Assembly: GCA_964247725.1 (NCBI GenBank)
Contig: CAXTVM010000001.1
Coordinates: 186,001-250,000, forward strand
Length of the DNA stretch: 64,000 nt
From: Lichenicola sp964247725
GTDB lineage: Bacteria; Pseudomonadota; Alphaproteobacteria; Acetobacterales; Acetobacteraceae
Reading direction: 5' to 3'
The first letter of the stretch is position 1. The number at the start of each line of letters is the position of its first letter. This document shows, in pieces, positions 1 to 8,408 of the stretch. The position numbers were made by a program, and so were the translations under genes. The notes beneath the pieces were generated by a model, which saw only the letters and a program-made list of their open reading frames with translations, was not told where the DNA came from and searched no databases.

Positions 1-171
1 GTGGTGCGCGACCTGCACCGCAACTCCGGCCAGCCGGACCAGAGCTTCTCCGAGCGGCAGATCTACGAGGCGGCGATGGACCGCCTCGCCGCCGAGCTCG
101 GCGCGCTGGAGCAGATCGACAAGGCGGCGGCGTCGCTCAAGCTGACCGACTACCTCAAGACCATCGTTTGA
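1..171 (+). CDS. carD: CarD family transcriptional regulator, C-terminal end (5' truncated)
   Basis: Open from the left edge in frame 1 and ending at TGA 169-171, giving 56 residues. The text VVRDLHRN, then a helix with SERQIYEAAMDRLA, then a Leu/Ala-rich end matches the helical C-terminal domain of CarD/CdnL proteins. These bind the RNA polymerase beta subunit and stabilise open promoter complexes, notably at rRNA promoters. The N-terminal RNAP-binding Tudor-like domain would lie outside the window. The palindromic 3' element begins 2 bases after the stop. The family call is firm despite the truncation; the specific role in this organism is inferred. Confidence 0.85.
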   Translation: MVRDLHRNSGQPDQSFSERQIYEAAMDRLAAELGALEQIDKAAASLKLTDYLKTIV

Positions 172-173
172 CA

Positions 174-294
174 GGAAGGCCAGGGCTCTGCCCTGGACCC
201 GCCAAGGGCCACGGCCCTTGGAACCCATTCCTTAAGTAGCGGTTTCCAAAGGTCAGCCTCTGGCGGGGTCCAGGGGCAGAGCCTCTGGCCTTGC
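174..294. repeat. Palindromic 3'-end element, copy 1 (short type)
   Basis: About 120 bp that read as a large imperfect palindrome: the left end GGAAGGCCAGGGCTCTGCCC is mirrored at the right end by GGGGCAGAGCCTCTGGCCTT. It contains smaller hairpins such as CCAAGGGCC/GGCCCTTGG. It fills the gap between the convergent carD and PNGase A-like genes and touches both stop codons. A role as bidirectional terminator or processing structure is inferred from its position. Confidence 0.85.
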
Positions 295-1986
295 CTACGG
301 TAGCAACGCCTGCAGATCGCACGCCGTCCCGTCCGCCTGCGCCGTCAGCACGCTGTTCGCGGACGCGGCGGTGCGGGTGACGCAGCCGGTCAGGCTGTCG
401 GCTGAGGCATAGAGTCCGGTGCCGCTGCCGGTATGCGCGGTCACGGCACCCGACGACGACAGGTCGAGCGTGTCGTTCGGGCTGATCCGCTCGATCAGGC
501 GGCTGGCGGCGACCGGCTGCAGGTCGTGCGTGTCCAAGGTGTCGCGGATGAACGCCTGGTTGACCGCGGTGGCCTGCGCGGCGCTGCCGTCGGCGTTGGC
601 GACGTAGTCGTAGCGGACCACCAGCGGGTAGGACAGCACGCGAGTGGCGGTGTCGATGCCGGCGGCGCTGCGCGTCGTCACGGTGGTGGCGGTGTCGGTG
701 CGCTGGGTGACGGTCTGGTCGTCGACGAGGTCGGTGACGTCGAACTGCTGCACGTTCGAGAACCGGCCGGTTTGGTCGACCGTGGTCTGCACGACGCCGT
801 GCGAGGTCACCGCGTAGCCGCCGATGCTGTAGTCGTGCCGGGAGGTGGTCAGCACGCTGCCGGTGCTGTTGCCGTTGGCGTCGGTGACGATCGTGTTGCT
901 GGTGACCGGCGATGGGGCGGCCAGGGTGTTGCGGGTGACGGCGCCCGTCACCGTGCCGGCACCGTGGTCGAGGGTCAGGTAGAGCGTGCCGGTGACGGAG
1001 AAGTAGGTGTCGGCGCCGGCGACCGAGAGCGACACGGTATGGGGCTTGCCGTCGTCGATCGCGCCGACGAACGGGGTCAGCTCGACCGAGTAGGGCTTGA
1101 ATGCCAGCGTCTGCACGCCGGGGATCGGTTCCCACAGGTAGGGGTCGATGCCGCCGGTGTAGATCCAGGGATAGACCGGGGCGACGCCGGCGCGGACGCC
1201 GTCGATGGCGACCTGGCCCTCGCGGAACGCGCCGCCACCGCAGGTCTCGAGCGCGGTGGCGAGCGCGTCGGGGACGCAGGTATACCAGAACTCGTCGTCG
1301 TTCTGGCTCTGCAGCAGCACGTCGAGGCGGGCGCGCTCGACGTTGGTGGGCAGGATGCCGGTGCGGCTCAGCGTCTGGGTGCCGTCGTTCAGCGCGACGG
1401 TGCCGGCGGCGGGATCGGCGTTGAGCGGGATCACCAGGTCCGGCGTGCGCGGCGCCGGATAGTTCACCGTGGCCGGATAGAACAGCAGCGTCGAGCTGGC
1501 GGTGATGGTGCTGGTGTAGGTGCTGCTCTGGTAGTTGGCGATCAGCACGTGGCCGGGCTGGGGCTGTTCCAGTAGGGCGGTATCGTCGGTGACGTCGCGC
1601 TCGACGTGCCAGGACGGCGCCAGCGCCGCGCGCGGCTCCGCGGTGGTGCCGAACAGAACGTTCACCCCGCCGATGAAGATGGAGGCGGTGCGGTCGAACT
1701 GCCGACCGGCGTTCACCGACACGTCGGTCGACAGCACCACCTTCGCCCACGGGCCGGGGCAGGATGCGGGCGGCACGTAGGCGAACGGCACCGTGCCGGC
1801 GCCGAAGGTGGCGCCGGAGAACAGGGGCACGGCGCAGGGGGTCTCGTCGGGGTGGGACACCGGCGGCTCGATGTCGGCGACGTTGCTGCTGCCGATCGTC
1901 CCCGCCCTGGCGGTCGCGGGAGACGCCAGGGACACCATCGGGGGGGCGGCGAGGCAGCTGAGCAGCAGGGCGGCGCGTCGGGTCAT
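295..1986 (-). CDS. Secreted peptide-N4-(N-acetyl-beta-glucosaminyl)asparagine amidase A-like protein
   Basis: 563 aa from ATG 1986; an in-frame ATG at 2040 would add 18 residues ahead of the signal peptide and is less likely. The N-terminus (MTRRAALLLSCLAAPP, ending near ATARAG) is a signal peptide, so the product is exported. The middle of the protein (about residues 225-300) carries NDDEFWYTCVP, GGGAFREGQVAIDG, YPWIYTGGIDPYLWEPI and the DGKPHT segment, which are hallmark blocks of the PNGase A family. PNGase A removes N-glycans from glycoproteins by cleaving the Asn-GlcNAc amide. The family is best known from plants and fungi and is patchy in bacteria. No transport or sugar-use genes are adjacent. 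The family call is strong; the substrate is unknown. Confidence 0.85.
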   Translation of the reverse strand: MTRRAALLLSCLAAPPMVSLASPATARAGTIGSSNVADIEPPVSHPDETPCAVPLFSGATFGAGTVPFAYVPPASCPGPWAKVVLSTDVSVNAGRQFDRTASIFIGGVNVLFGTTAEPRAALAPSWHVERDVTDDTALLEQPQPGHVLIANYQSSTYTSTITASSTLLFYPATVNYPAPRTPDLVIPLNADPAAGTVALNDGTQTLSRTGILPTNVERARLDVLLQSQNDDEFWYTCVPDALATALETCGGGAFREGQVAIDGVRAGVAPVYPWIYTGGIDPYLWEPIPGVQTLAFKPYSVELTPFVGAIDDGKPHTVSLSVAGADTYFSVTGTLYLTLDHGAGTVTGAVTRNTLAAPSPVTSNTIVTDANGNSTGSVLTTSRHDYSIGGYAVTSHGVVQTTVDQTGRFSNVQQFDVTDLVDDQTVTQRTDTATTVTTRSAAGIDTATRVLSYPLVVRYDYVANADGSAAQATAVNQAFIRDTLDTHDLQPVAASRLIERISPNDTLDLSSSGAVTAHTGSGTGLYASADSLTGCVTRTAASANSVLTAQADGTACDLQALLP

Positions 1987-2040
1987 GAAGGCTCGGTCTC
2001 CGGGAGCGGGGAGCCGATCAGAGCATGGAACGATCGCCAC

Positions 2041-2068
2041 AAAAAACCCCCGGCCTCACGGCCGGGGG
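2041..2068 (-). terminator. Rho-independent terminator of the BI-1 family gene
   Basis: A perfect 9-bp stem, CCCCCGGCC (2047-2055) and GGCCGGGGG (2060-2068), closes a TCAC loop. Read on the minus strand it is followed by six T (AAAAAA at 2041-2046). It lies 29 bp past the TGA at 2097-2099 of the minus-strand Bax-inhibitor-1 gene. Confidence 0.9.
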
Positions 2069-2096
2069 TTCCAATGGCGGGCCGGGCCGGAAAGCC

Positions 2097-2876
2097 TCAG
2101 CTGTTGCTGTTGCGGGTGCCGGTCAGCTGCAGCAGGAAGGTGAACAGGTTGATGAAGTTGAGGTAGAGCGACAGCGCGTCGTAGACGCTGCGCTTGGCCG
2201 CACCCTCGGCTCCTTCGTAGTAGGCGAACTGGCTGTAGGTCCACTTGATGCGCTGGGTGTCGAACGCGGTCAGGCCCAGGAACACGATCACGCCGATGAT
2301 GCTGGTGACGAAGTAGAGCCCAGGGCTGTGCAGGAACATGTTGACCAAGCTGGCGATGATGATGCCGAACAGGCCCATCATCATGAACGAGCCGAAGCTG
2401 GTCAGGTCCTTCTTGGTCACGTAGCCGTAGATGCTGGTGGCGGCGAACATGCTGGCGGTAATGAAGAACACGCGCACGATCGACAGGTCGGTATAGACGA
2501 AGAACAGGTTGGTCAGGCTGACGCCCATCGCTGCGCAGAACACCCAGAACAGCGTCTGTGCCGCAGTCTTCGACAGCTTGTTCACGCCGAAGCTCAGCAC
2601 CAGGACGAAGGCGAGCGGGGCGAACATCGACGCGATGCCGAGCCCGGTCGGACGGATCGCGACGTTGCCAGACGGCAGCATCACGGTCTGGTGGAACAGG
2701 TCGGCGAGCTGGCTGTGCGCGATGGCGTAGGCGACCAGGCCGGTCAGGGCGAGGCCGGACGCCATCCAGTTGTAGACGCGCAGCATGTAGGCGCGCAGAC
2801 CGGAATCCACGATCCCGGCTCGAGCGCCCGCACCCGATGCGCGGGAGGTGGTGCGATAGTCGGGGACGAACGCCAT
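2097..2876 (-). CDS. Bax inhibitor-1 / YccA family inner-membrane protein
   Basis: 259 aa with about seven hydrophobic segments after a short polar N-terminus (MAFVPDYRTTSRASGAG). The opening LRAYMLRVYNWMASGLALTG and the late FDTQRIK segment are typical of bacterial BI-1/YbhL proteins. Family members form multi-pass membrane proteins, some with calcium-leak activity; the bacterial role is poorly defined. The length is normal. It is transcribed alone, divergently from the thpR group, and ends at a clear intrinsic terminator. The ATG at 2876 is the first start of the conserved N-terminus. Confidence 0.9.
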   Translation of the reverse strand: MAFVPDYRTTSRASGAGARAGIVDSGLRAYMLRVYNWMASGLALTGLVAYAIAHSQLADLFHQTVMLPSGNVAIRPTGLGIASMFAPLAFVLVLSFGVNKLSKTAAQTLFWVFCAAMGVSLTNLFFVYTDLSIVRVFFITASMFAATSIYGYVTKKDLTSFGSFMMMGLFGIIIASLVNMFLHSPGLYFVTSIIGVIVFLGLTAFDTQRIKWTYSQFAYYEGAEGAAKRSVYDALSLYLNFINLFTFLLQLTGTRNSNS

Positions 2877-3066
2877 GGGTGTCTCGTGTTCCTGTGCGGC
2901 CGGCGAAGTCCGGGCGCCTGCGGCCTACATTGGAGGTTCCGCCAGACAGGTCAAGGAGAACCGCCGCTCCTGGACGATCCGTAGGGACGGCCCGGGACGC
3001 GCCGTTGACCGGCCGGTCGCCGCCGGGCACCGTCCACGCCGCGACGCCCGCGAGATCGCCGTAGAT

Positions 3067-3219
3067 ATGACTGTCCCCCAAGGCATGATCCGTTCTGCCG
3101 CCCGCCCCGACACTCACCCTGGCGCCCGCCCTGGCGCCCCCTCCACCCGCATCACCGCCCTGCTCGCCGTGCTGGCCGCGGTGATGATGCTGTTCTCGCG
3201 GCCGCGCCGCCTGCGCTGA
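3067..3219 (+). CDS. Possible small single-span membrane protein, coupled to thpR
   Basis: A 50-codon frame from ATG 3067 to TGA 3217-3219. It has a polar, Pro-rich first half and one hydrophobic stretch (ITALLAVLAAVMMLF) followed by a basic end (SRPRRLR), which would give an Nout-Cin or tail-anchored topology. Its TGA shares the A with the ATG of thpR (TGATG), so translation of the two would be coupled. I recognise no family. In GC-rich DNA an open frame of this length can occur by chance, so it is only a candidate. Confidence 0.4.
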   Translation: MTVPQGMIRSAARPDTHPGARPGAPSTRITALLAVLAAVMMLFSRPRRLR

Positions 3220-3752
3220 TGCGGCTGTTCGTGGCGCTCGACCTGCCGCTCGGCCTGCGGGAGACCCTGACCGGCCTGTGCGGCGGGTTGCCTGGGGCCG
3301 ACTGGCTGGCGCCGGACAACCTGCACCTCACGCTGCGCTTCATCGGCGAGACCGGGCGGCACCTCGCCGAAGAGATCGACCTCGCCCTGCACGCGCTGCG
3401 CGGCCGGCGCTTCACCCTCGCTTTGTCCGGGGTCGGGCTGTTCGACGATCGCGGCCGGCCGACCACGCTGTGGGCCGGGGTCGTGCGCAACGAGCGCCTT
3501 GACCACCTGCAGGCCAAGATCGAGATCGCCCTCCAGCGGGCGGGGGCGGTGCCGGCGCGGCGGCGGTTCCAGCCGCACGTCACGCTGGCGCGGGTCGACG
3601 GCGTGCCCGAGCCGGCGCTGGCGGCCTGGGTGCAGGCGCACAACCTCTTGCGCACGGAGCCGGTCCCGGTCGACAGCTTCACCCTGTTCAGCTCGCAGCC
3701 GGGCCCGGACCGGCCGGTCCACATCGCGGAGGTCGACTATGAACTCGCCTAG
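3219..3752 (+). CDS. thpR: RNA 2',3'-cyclic phosphodiesterase (2H phosphoesterase)
   Basis: 177 aa, the usual length. The N-terminus MRLFVALDLP and the two catalytic HxTx motifs HLTL (residues 36-39) and HVTL (120-123) identify the 2H phosphoesterase superfamily, ThpR/LigT branch. Such enzymes open 2',3'-cyclic phosphate RNA ends to 2'-phosphates and can ligate tRNA halves in vitro. The ATG overlaps the stop of an upstream small frame (TGATG), and the 3' end overlaps the next gene by 14 bases, so it sits in a compact co-translated group. Cytoplasmic, no signal peptide. Confidence 0.92.
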   Translation: MRLFVALDLPLGLRETLTGLCGGLPGADWLAPDNLHLTLRFIGETGRHLAEEIDLALHALRGRRFTLALSGVGLFDDRGRPTTLWAGVVRNERLDHLQAKIEIALQRAGAVPARRRFQPHVTLARVDGVPEPALAAWVQAHNLLRTEPVPVDSFTLFSSQPGPDRPVHIAEVDYELA

Positions 3753-4251
3753 CCGATGCACCCTTGGCCTGGCCTCCCTCACGCTGGTCCTGGCGCTGGC
3801 GGCGGCCTCGGCCGGCCCGGTCCTCGCCGCGGAGCTTGTGTCCGGGCCGATCCAGATCGGGCCTTCCTGGGGCCAGGGCGACCCGGCCCATTCCGCCGCG
3901 GTGCTTGACACGGTGCTGGTCAACCACGGCGACATCCCCGACCGGCTGATCCGCGTCGACTGCCCGGTCAGCGGACACGCGACGCTGCGCAACGGCACCC
4001 TGCATAACGATGTGCAGACGCCGAACCTGGCCGGGCCGCAACCGGCGCAGGTGCCCCAGAACGGCCTCGACCTGCCGGCCGGGCTGCACGGCGCCGTGCA
4101 TCCGGTCACCGCGGTGTTCGACCTGGCGCAAGCCAACCAGCCGCTGACCGACGGCATGCAGGTGCCGTGCACGGTGGGCTTCGCGCATGGCGGCGAGCGC
4201 ATCGTCATCTTCACCATCGGCGAGACCCCGCACCCGACCGACGAGCCGTAA
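3739..4251 (+). CDS. Exported PCu(A)C-like (copper chaperone family) protein, divergent
   Basis: 170 aa starting at ATG 3739 inside the end of thpR. An N-terminal signal peptide (hydrophobic LGLASLTLVLALAAASAG, cleavage near VLAAEL) sends it to the periplasm. The mature part follows the PCuAC beta-sandwich pattern: DRLIRVDCPVSGHATL, a Pro/Val turn, a LPAGLHGAVHP segment and PLTDGMQVPCTVGF. PCuAC proteins deliver Cu(I) to cytochrome oxidase. The canonical Met/His ligand set (HxM and an MRM-like block) is not clearly kept here: His residues are present but several expected Met are missing, and there are two Cys. The fold assignment is good; copper binding is uncertain. Confidence 0.7.
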   Translation: MNSPSRCTLGLASLTLVLALAAASAGPVLAAELVSGPIQIGPSWGQGDPAHSAAVLDTVLVNHGDIPDRLIRVDCPVSGHATLRNGTLHNDVQTPNLAGPQPAQVPQNGLDLPAGLHGAVHPVTAVFDLAQANQPLTDGMQVPCTVGFAHGGERIVIFTIGETPHPTDEP

Positions 4252-4435
4252 GGGGCCGTTCGAGGATGCGCCGTGCCGGTGATCCGACGCGCCCTCCCGG
4301 GCGCTCAGCTCGCGGCCGTGAAGGCCGCTGCGCTCCGGTCCGAAGTCGACACATTGGCGGTGCCGCCGGCGCGGCACTCCCACTCGGCGCATCCAATCTC
4401 GAACGGCCTGGCGGACGTCCGGGCCGCCCATCCTG

Positions 4436-5128
4436 ATGCCGCGACGCGTCGTCATCCTCACCGGCGCCGGCATCAGCCGGGAATCCGGGCTGCACACCTT
4501 CCGCGATCAGGACGGGATCTGGTCGACGGTGCGCATCGACGATGTCTGCACGCCGGACGCGTTCGCGCGCGACCCGCAGCGCGTGCACGACTTCTACAAT
4601 GCGCGGCGGGCGCAGCTGGGCGGCGTGGCGCCGAACGCGGCGCACGCGGCGCTGGCGCGGCTGGAGGCGGAGTTCGCCGGCGAACTGCTGGTCGTCACGC
4701 AGAACGTCGACGACCTGCACGAGCGCGCCGGCTCGCGCCGCCTGCTGCACATGCACGGCGAGCTGCGCCGCATGCGCTGCCTCGGCTGCGGTGCCTGCCC
4801 GGACCGGACCGGACCGGCCGGCCCCGACACGCCCTGCCCCGCCTGCGACCAAGCCCGGCTGCGACCGGACGTGGTCTGGTTCGGCGAGATGCCGCTGCAC
4901 ATGCAGGCGATCGAGGACGCTCTCGCGCGCTGCGACCTGTTCGTGGCGATCGGCACCTCCGGTACGGTGTATCCGGCCGCCGGCTTCGTCGAGATCGCCG
5001 CCCCCCATGCCGACACGATCGAGCTCAACCTCAAGCCGTCGAACGGCCGGTCGCTGTTCGGCGGGGGCCGCTACGGCCCGGCGACCGCGCTGGTACCGGC
5101 GCTGGTCGACGAGTTGCTGGCACCGTGA
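4436..5128 (+). CDS. cobB: NAD-dependent protein deacylase, SIR2 family (CobB-like)
   Basis: 230 aa. The sirtuin core is complete: GAGISRESGLHTFRD near residues 10-24, QNVDDLHERAGS (89-100), catalytic His107 in HMHGEL, and a zinc site with Cys115, Cys118, Cys134 and Cys137. Tyr54 and Arg57 (YNAR) match the Tyr/Arg pair of class III sirtuins, which favour succinyl or malonyl lysine. It therefore probably removes acyl groups from lysines, consuming NAD. Its TGA overlaps the GTG start of the next gene (GTGA), suggesting translational coupling. The preceding 184 bp (4252-4435) show no gene. Confidence 0.93.
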   Translation: MPRRVVILTGAGISRESGLHTFRDQDGIWSTVRIDDVCTPDAFARDPQRVHDFYNARRAQLGGVAPNAAHAALARLEAEFAGELLVVTQNVDDLHERAGSRRLLHMHGELRRMRCLGCGACPDRTGPAGPDTPCPACDQARLRPDVVWFGEMPLHMQAIEDALARCDLFVAIGTSGTVYPAAGFVEIAAPHADTIELNLKPSNGRSLFGGGRYGPATALVPALVDELLAP

Positions 5129-5727
5129 ACGACACGGCGGCGAACGGGGCGCTGGCCCGGCTGGCGGCGGAGGTCAGGGCGTGCCGGGTCTGCGCGCCGG
5201 CGCTGCCGCTGGGCCCGCGGCCGATCGTGCAGCTGTCCCGCACCGCACGGCTGCTGATCGCGAGCCAGGCGCCGGGTGCCAAGGTGCACGAGAAGGGCCT
5301 GGCCTTCTGGGACGATTCCGGCGCCCGTCTGCGCGACTGGCTTGGGCTCGACCGCGCGGCGTTCTACGACCCGGGCCGGGTGGCGATCCTGCCGATGGGG
5401 TTCTGCTATCCAGGCCGGCTGCCAGGCGGCGGCGACCGGCCGCCGCGGCCGGAATGCGCGCCGCTCTGGCGCGACCGCGTGCTGGCGCTGCTGCCAGAGG
5501 TCCGGCTGACGCTGCTGGTCGGCACGTACGCGCAGGCGCACGTGCTGGGGCCGGGGCCGATGACCGAGCGGGTGCGCGGATACCGAGCATACCTGCCGCG
5601 CCACTTCCCGCTGCCGCACCCATCCTGGCGCACCAAGGTCTGGGAAGCGCGCAATCCTTGGTTTCCAGATCACGTTCTGCCCGCGCTCAAGGCAGAGGTG
5701 GCATGCGCCCTGGACAGGTGCCGCTAG
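5125..5727 (+). CDS. Uracil-DNA glycosylase family protein
   Basis: 200 aa from GTG 5125, which overlaps the sirtuin stop as GTGA. The N-terminal CRVC pair, SQAPG (residues 47-51) and the late PHPSWRT (164-170) correspond to motifs of the uracil-DNA glycosylase superfamily (PF03167). The expected water-activating residue of motif 1 and the full four-Cys iron-sulfur set of family 4 enzymes are not evident: beyond Cys20 and Cys23, the other cysteines (94, 111, 194, 199) do not fit the usual spacing. It may be an atypical UDG-fold enzyme of unknown substrate. It is separated by only 18 bp from the peptide transporter genes. Confidence 0.8.
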   Translation: MNDTAANGALARLAAEVRACRVCAPALPLGPRPIVQLSRTARLLIASQAPGAKVHEKGLAFWDDSGARLRDWLGLDRAAFYDPGRVAILPMGFCYPGRLPGGGDRPPRPECAPLWRDRVLALLPEVRLTLLVGTYAQAHVLGPGPMTERVRGYRAYLPRHFPLPHPSWRTKVWEARNPWFPDHVLPALKAEVACALDRCR

Positions 5728-5745
5728 CTCTGGCACCTGCGGGAC

Positions 5746-7449
5746 GTGCCGCATCGTCGCTTCTTCTGGACCAGGCTCGCCCCAGCCCTCGCAGTCTCGG
5801 CGGCGCTGCACGGCCCCGCACCGGCGACGGATCGGGCCGGCTGCGGCACCGTCATCGTACCGACCGCGGTCGGCTCCGGGGGCGCCGCGCCGATCACCTC
5901 GTTCAACCCGATGCTGAACACCGCGCTCGGCGCCCACCAGGTGCTGGAGCAGATCTACCGGCCGCTGGTCTGGATCGACGACCACGGCCGACCGGACCCG
6001 TCGCGCGGGCTGGCCCAGTCGGTCGAGACGCCGGACGGCGGCTCGACCTTCGTCGTCACGCTGCACGACTGGATGTGGTCGGACGGCGTGCCGATCACGT
6101 CGGACGACCTGCTGTTCACCTTCGACCTGATCCGGCGGCTGGGCGTCGGCTACAGCTATTACGGCCATGGCGGCGTGCCGATGCTGGTCGCGCGCGTCGA
6201 GGCGCTGTCGCCGCATCGGGTGGCGCTGCACATGGTGCGCAAGGTGAACCCGAGCTGGTTCGTCTCGCTCGGGCTCGGCAACGTCCTGTTCCCGCTGCCC
6301 CGCCACGTGTTCGACGGCATGAGCCTGCTCGAGCTGCGCCGGCGGCAGACCGATCCCACCCTGTTCCGGGTGTCGGACAGCGCCTTCGTGCTGAAGGAGT
6401 ATGCGGTCGGGCGGCACATCGTGCTGGAGCCGAACCCGCTCTATGGCGGTACCCACCCGCAGATCCGGCGGCTGGTGCTGGCGTTCCCGAACGGCACCGC
6501 GGCGCTGGAGCAGATGCGCGCCGGCCAGCTCGACATCGCCAACATCCCGTTCCTGCTCGCCGCGAAGATCGAGCGGCTGCCCGGGTTCGACGTGGTGCGG
6601 CGGCCGCCCAACTTCGGCTACGGCGACGGCTACTTCAACTACCGTTCCCTGCACGCGCCGTTCCTGCGCGACGAGGCGGTGCGGCGCGCCATCATCCGCG
6701 GCGTCGACCAGCGCGAGATCGTCGACCTGGTGTATCACGGCCAGGCCGAGCCCGTTCACGGGCCGGTGCCGCCGGCGATGATTTCGATGCTGTCGCCGGC
6801 GGCGCGCGCCGGCTACCCGGACCTGTCCTACAATCCGGCGGCGGCGCGGGCGCTTCTGCTGGCCGATGGCTGGCGACCGGGATCGGACGGCATCATGGCC
6901 AAGGACGGCCAGCGGCTCGCGTTCACCGACATGACCTCGGCGGAGAGCGTGACCGGCGTGATGCAGGCGCAGGTGATCCAGCGCAGCCTGCACGCGATCG
7001 GCATCGAGAACGACATCCAGATCGTGAGCTTCAACCAGCTGCTGGCGACGCTGGACGGCAACGGCCACGATTGGGACATGGCGACGCTGCTGTGGTCGGT
7101 GGAGACCTACCCGGACGTGCACGACTTCTTCTCGTCCGACGGCCAGCTCAATTTCGGCCACTATTTCGACCCGCGCATGGACCGGCTGAACCAGGACGTG
7201 ATGTTCGGCGACGGCGACGGCCCGCTGTTCGCGGTGCAGGACTACACCGCGGAGTCGGCGATCCACCTTTATCTGCCGGACGGCACCTTCAACGTGCTGG
7301 CGCGGCCGGGGCTGGGCGGCGTCACCGACTTCCTGGGCCAGAACGGCATGTGGTCGCCGGAGCTGCTGACGCTGTCCGGACCTCTGGCCTGCCCCGCCGA
7401 CACCGCGGCGGCCAGGCCCCGACCGATGCCGACCGCGCACGCCGGATGA
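5746..7449 (+). CDS. ABC transporter substrate-binding protein, peptide/nickel family (SBP_bac_5)
   Basis: 567 aa from GTG 5746. An N-terminal signal peptide (RRFFWTRLAPALAVSAALHG) leads into a cluster C extracytoplasmic binding protein: FNPMLNTALGAHQVLEQIYRPL, PSRGLAQSVETPDGG, a DDLLFTFDLIRR segment and AVRRAIIRGVDQREIVD are typical DppA/OppA-like blocks. It would bind oligopeptides or similar ligands in the periplasm and pass them to the downstream permeases. The TGA overlaps the ATG of the first permease (ATGA). The ligand cannot be read from the sequence. Confidence 0.92.
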   Translation: MPHRRFFWTRLAPALAVSAALHGPAPATDRAGCGTVIVPTAVGSGGAAPITSFNPMLNTALGAHQVLEQIYRPLVWIDDHGRPDPSRGLAQSVETPDGGSTFVVTLHDWMWSDGVPITSDDLLFTFDLIRRLGVGYSYYGHGGVPMLVARVEALSPHRVALHMVRKVNPSWFVSLGLGNVLFPLPRHVFDGMSLLELRRRQTDPTLFRVSDSAFVLKEYAVGRHIVLEPNPLYGGTHPQIRRLVLAFPNGTAALEQMRAGQLDIANIPFLLAAKIERLPGFDVVRRPPNFGYGDGYFNYRSLHAPFLRDEAVRRAIIRGVDQREIVDLVYHGQAEPVHGPVPPAMISMLSPAARAGYPDLSYNPAAARALLLADGWRPGSDGIMAKDGQRLAFTDMTSAESVTGVMQAQVIQRSLHAIGIENDIQIVSFNQLLATLDGNGHDWDMATLLWSVETYPDVHDFFSSDGQLNFGHYFDPRMDRLNQDVMFGDGDGPLFAVQDYTAESAIHLYLPDGTFNVLARPGLGGVTDFLGQNGMWSPELLTLSGPLACPADTAAARPRPMPTAHAG

Positions 7450-8408
7450 CGGGGTTGCTGCGCACGCTGCGGTCGCGGCTCGGCAGCGCGCTGCTCTCGC
7501 TGCTGATCCTGGTCAGCATCGCCTTCGTGCTGATCCACCTGACGCCGGGCGGCCCGGCCTACTCGATCCTGGGCCAGGGCGCGAAGCCGGCGGCGATCGC
7601 AGCGGTGAACCACGCGCTCGGGCTGGATCGGCCGCTCTGGCAGCAGTACGGGCGCTACCTCTGGGCGCTGGCGCACGGCGACCTCGGCGCCTCCTACATC
7701 TACAGCCGTCCGGTGGGCCAGATGCTGCTCTCGTACGAGCGCAACACGCTGGCGCTGCAGCTGGTGTCGCTCGCCGCCAGCCTGCTGATCGGGCTGGCGC
7801 TCGGACTGGCCCACGGGGTGTACTACACGCGGACCCTCGGACGGGCGATCGGCGGCCTGGAGCTGGCGCTCTACGCAGTGCCAACCTTCTTCAGCGGCAC
7901 GCTGCTGATCCTGTGGTTCTCGATGGGGCTGGGCTGGTTCCCGGCCGGCGGGCTCGAGAACCTGCGGCTGCCGCGACAGACGCCGGGCGCGGTGCTCGCA
8001 CACCTGGCACTGCCGGCAGTCACAATCGTGCTGTTCACGGTGCCGACGCTGTCGCGCTACTTCGCGCAGTCGGTGCACGAGGAGCTGGGGCGCGACTACG
8101 TGCGCTCGGCGGCGGCGCGCGGCGCCTCGCCGGCGCGCATCCTGCTGCGCCACGTGCTGCGCAACGCGCTCAGGCCGCTGGTGACGATCCTGGGGCTGTC
8201 GCTGCCGGCGATCTTCGCCGGCGGCATCGTGACCGAGACGGTGTTCTCCTACCCCGGGCTGGGCTGGCTGCTGTGGCAGTCGGCAACCTCCCAGGACTAT
8301 CCGGTGGTGGTCGGCATCGTGCTGGTGATCGGCGTGCTGACGGTGCTGGGCAACCTGCTGGCGGACCTGGTGAACGGGCTGCTCGATCCGCGCACGCGCT
8401 ATGCCTGA
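7446..8408 (+). CDS. Peptide ABC transporter permease, DppB-like
   Basis: 320 aa with about six membrane spans. The N-terminal span (LLSLLILVSIAFVLIHLTPG) and the PGGPAY segment are typical of DppB/OppB permeases. The cytoplasmic EAA loop that contacts the ATPase is visible as DYVRSAAARGASPARILLRH. The ATG at 7446 overlaps the upstream stop, and its own end overlaps the start of the next permease by 8 bases, so this is a continuous operon. It forms half of the membrane channel of the importer. Confidence 0.93.
   Translation: MTGLLRTLRSRLGSALLSLLILVSIAFVLIHLTPGGPAYSILGQGAKPAAIAAVNHALGLDRPLWQQYGRYLWALAHGDLGASYIYSRPVGQMLLSYERNTLALQLVSLAASLLIGLALGLAHGVYYTRTLGRAIGGLELALYAVPTFFSGTLLILWFSMGLGWFPAGGLENLRLPRQTPGAVLAHLALPAVTIVLFTVPTLSRYFAQSVHEELGRDYVRSAAARGASPARILLRHVLRNALRPLVTILGLSLPAIFAGGIVTETVFSYPGLGWLLWQSATSQDYPVVVGIVLVIGVLTVLGNLLADLVNGLLDPRTRYA

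Noticed and set aside
155..1750. A 531-codon minus-strand frame overlapping the PNGase A-like gene
   Set aside because: Shifted-frame shadow of the PNGase A-like gene, running through the palindromic element; composition is almost only Arg, Ala, Gly, His and Pro.
5071..7440. A 789-codon minus-strand frame opposite the substrate-binding protein
   Set aside because: High-GC shadow: Arg/Gln/His/Val-rich text with no domain pattern, opposite a well-supported SBP_bac_5 gene.
4542..8408. A 1288-codon open frame on the plus strand spanning sirtuin, UDG and transporter genes
   Set aside because: Only its last 320 codons (7446-8408, DppB-like permease) are real. The rest is Arg/Ala/Pro-rich shadow frame over genes with clear family motifs in other frames.
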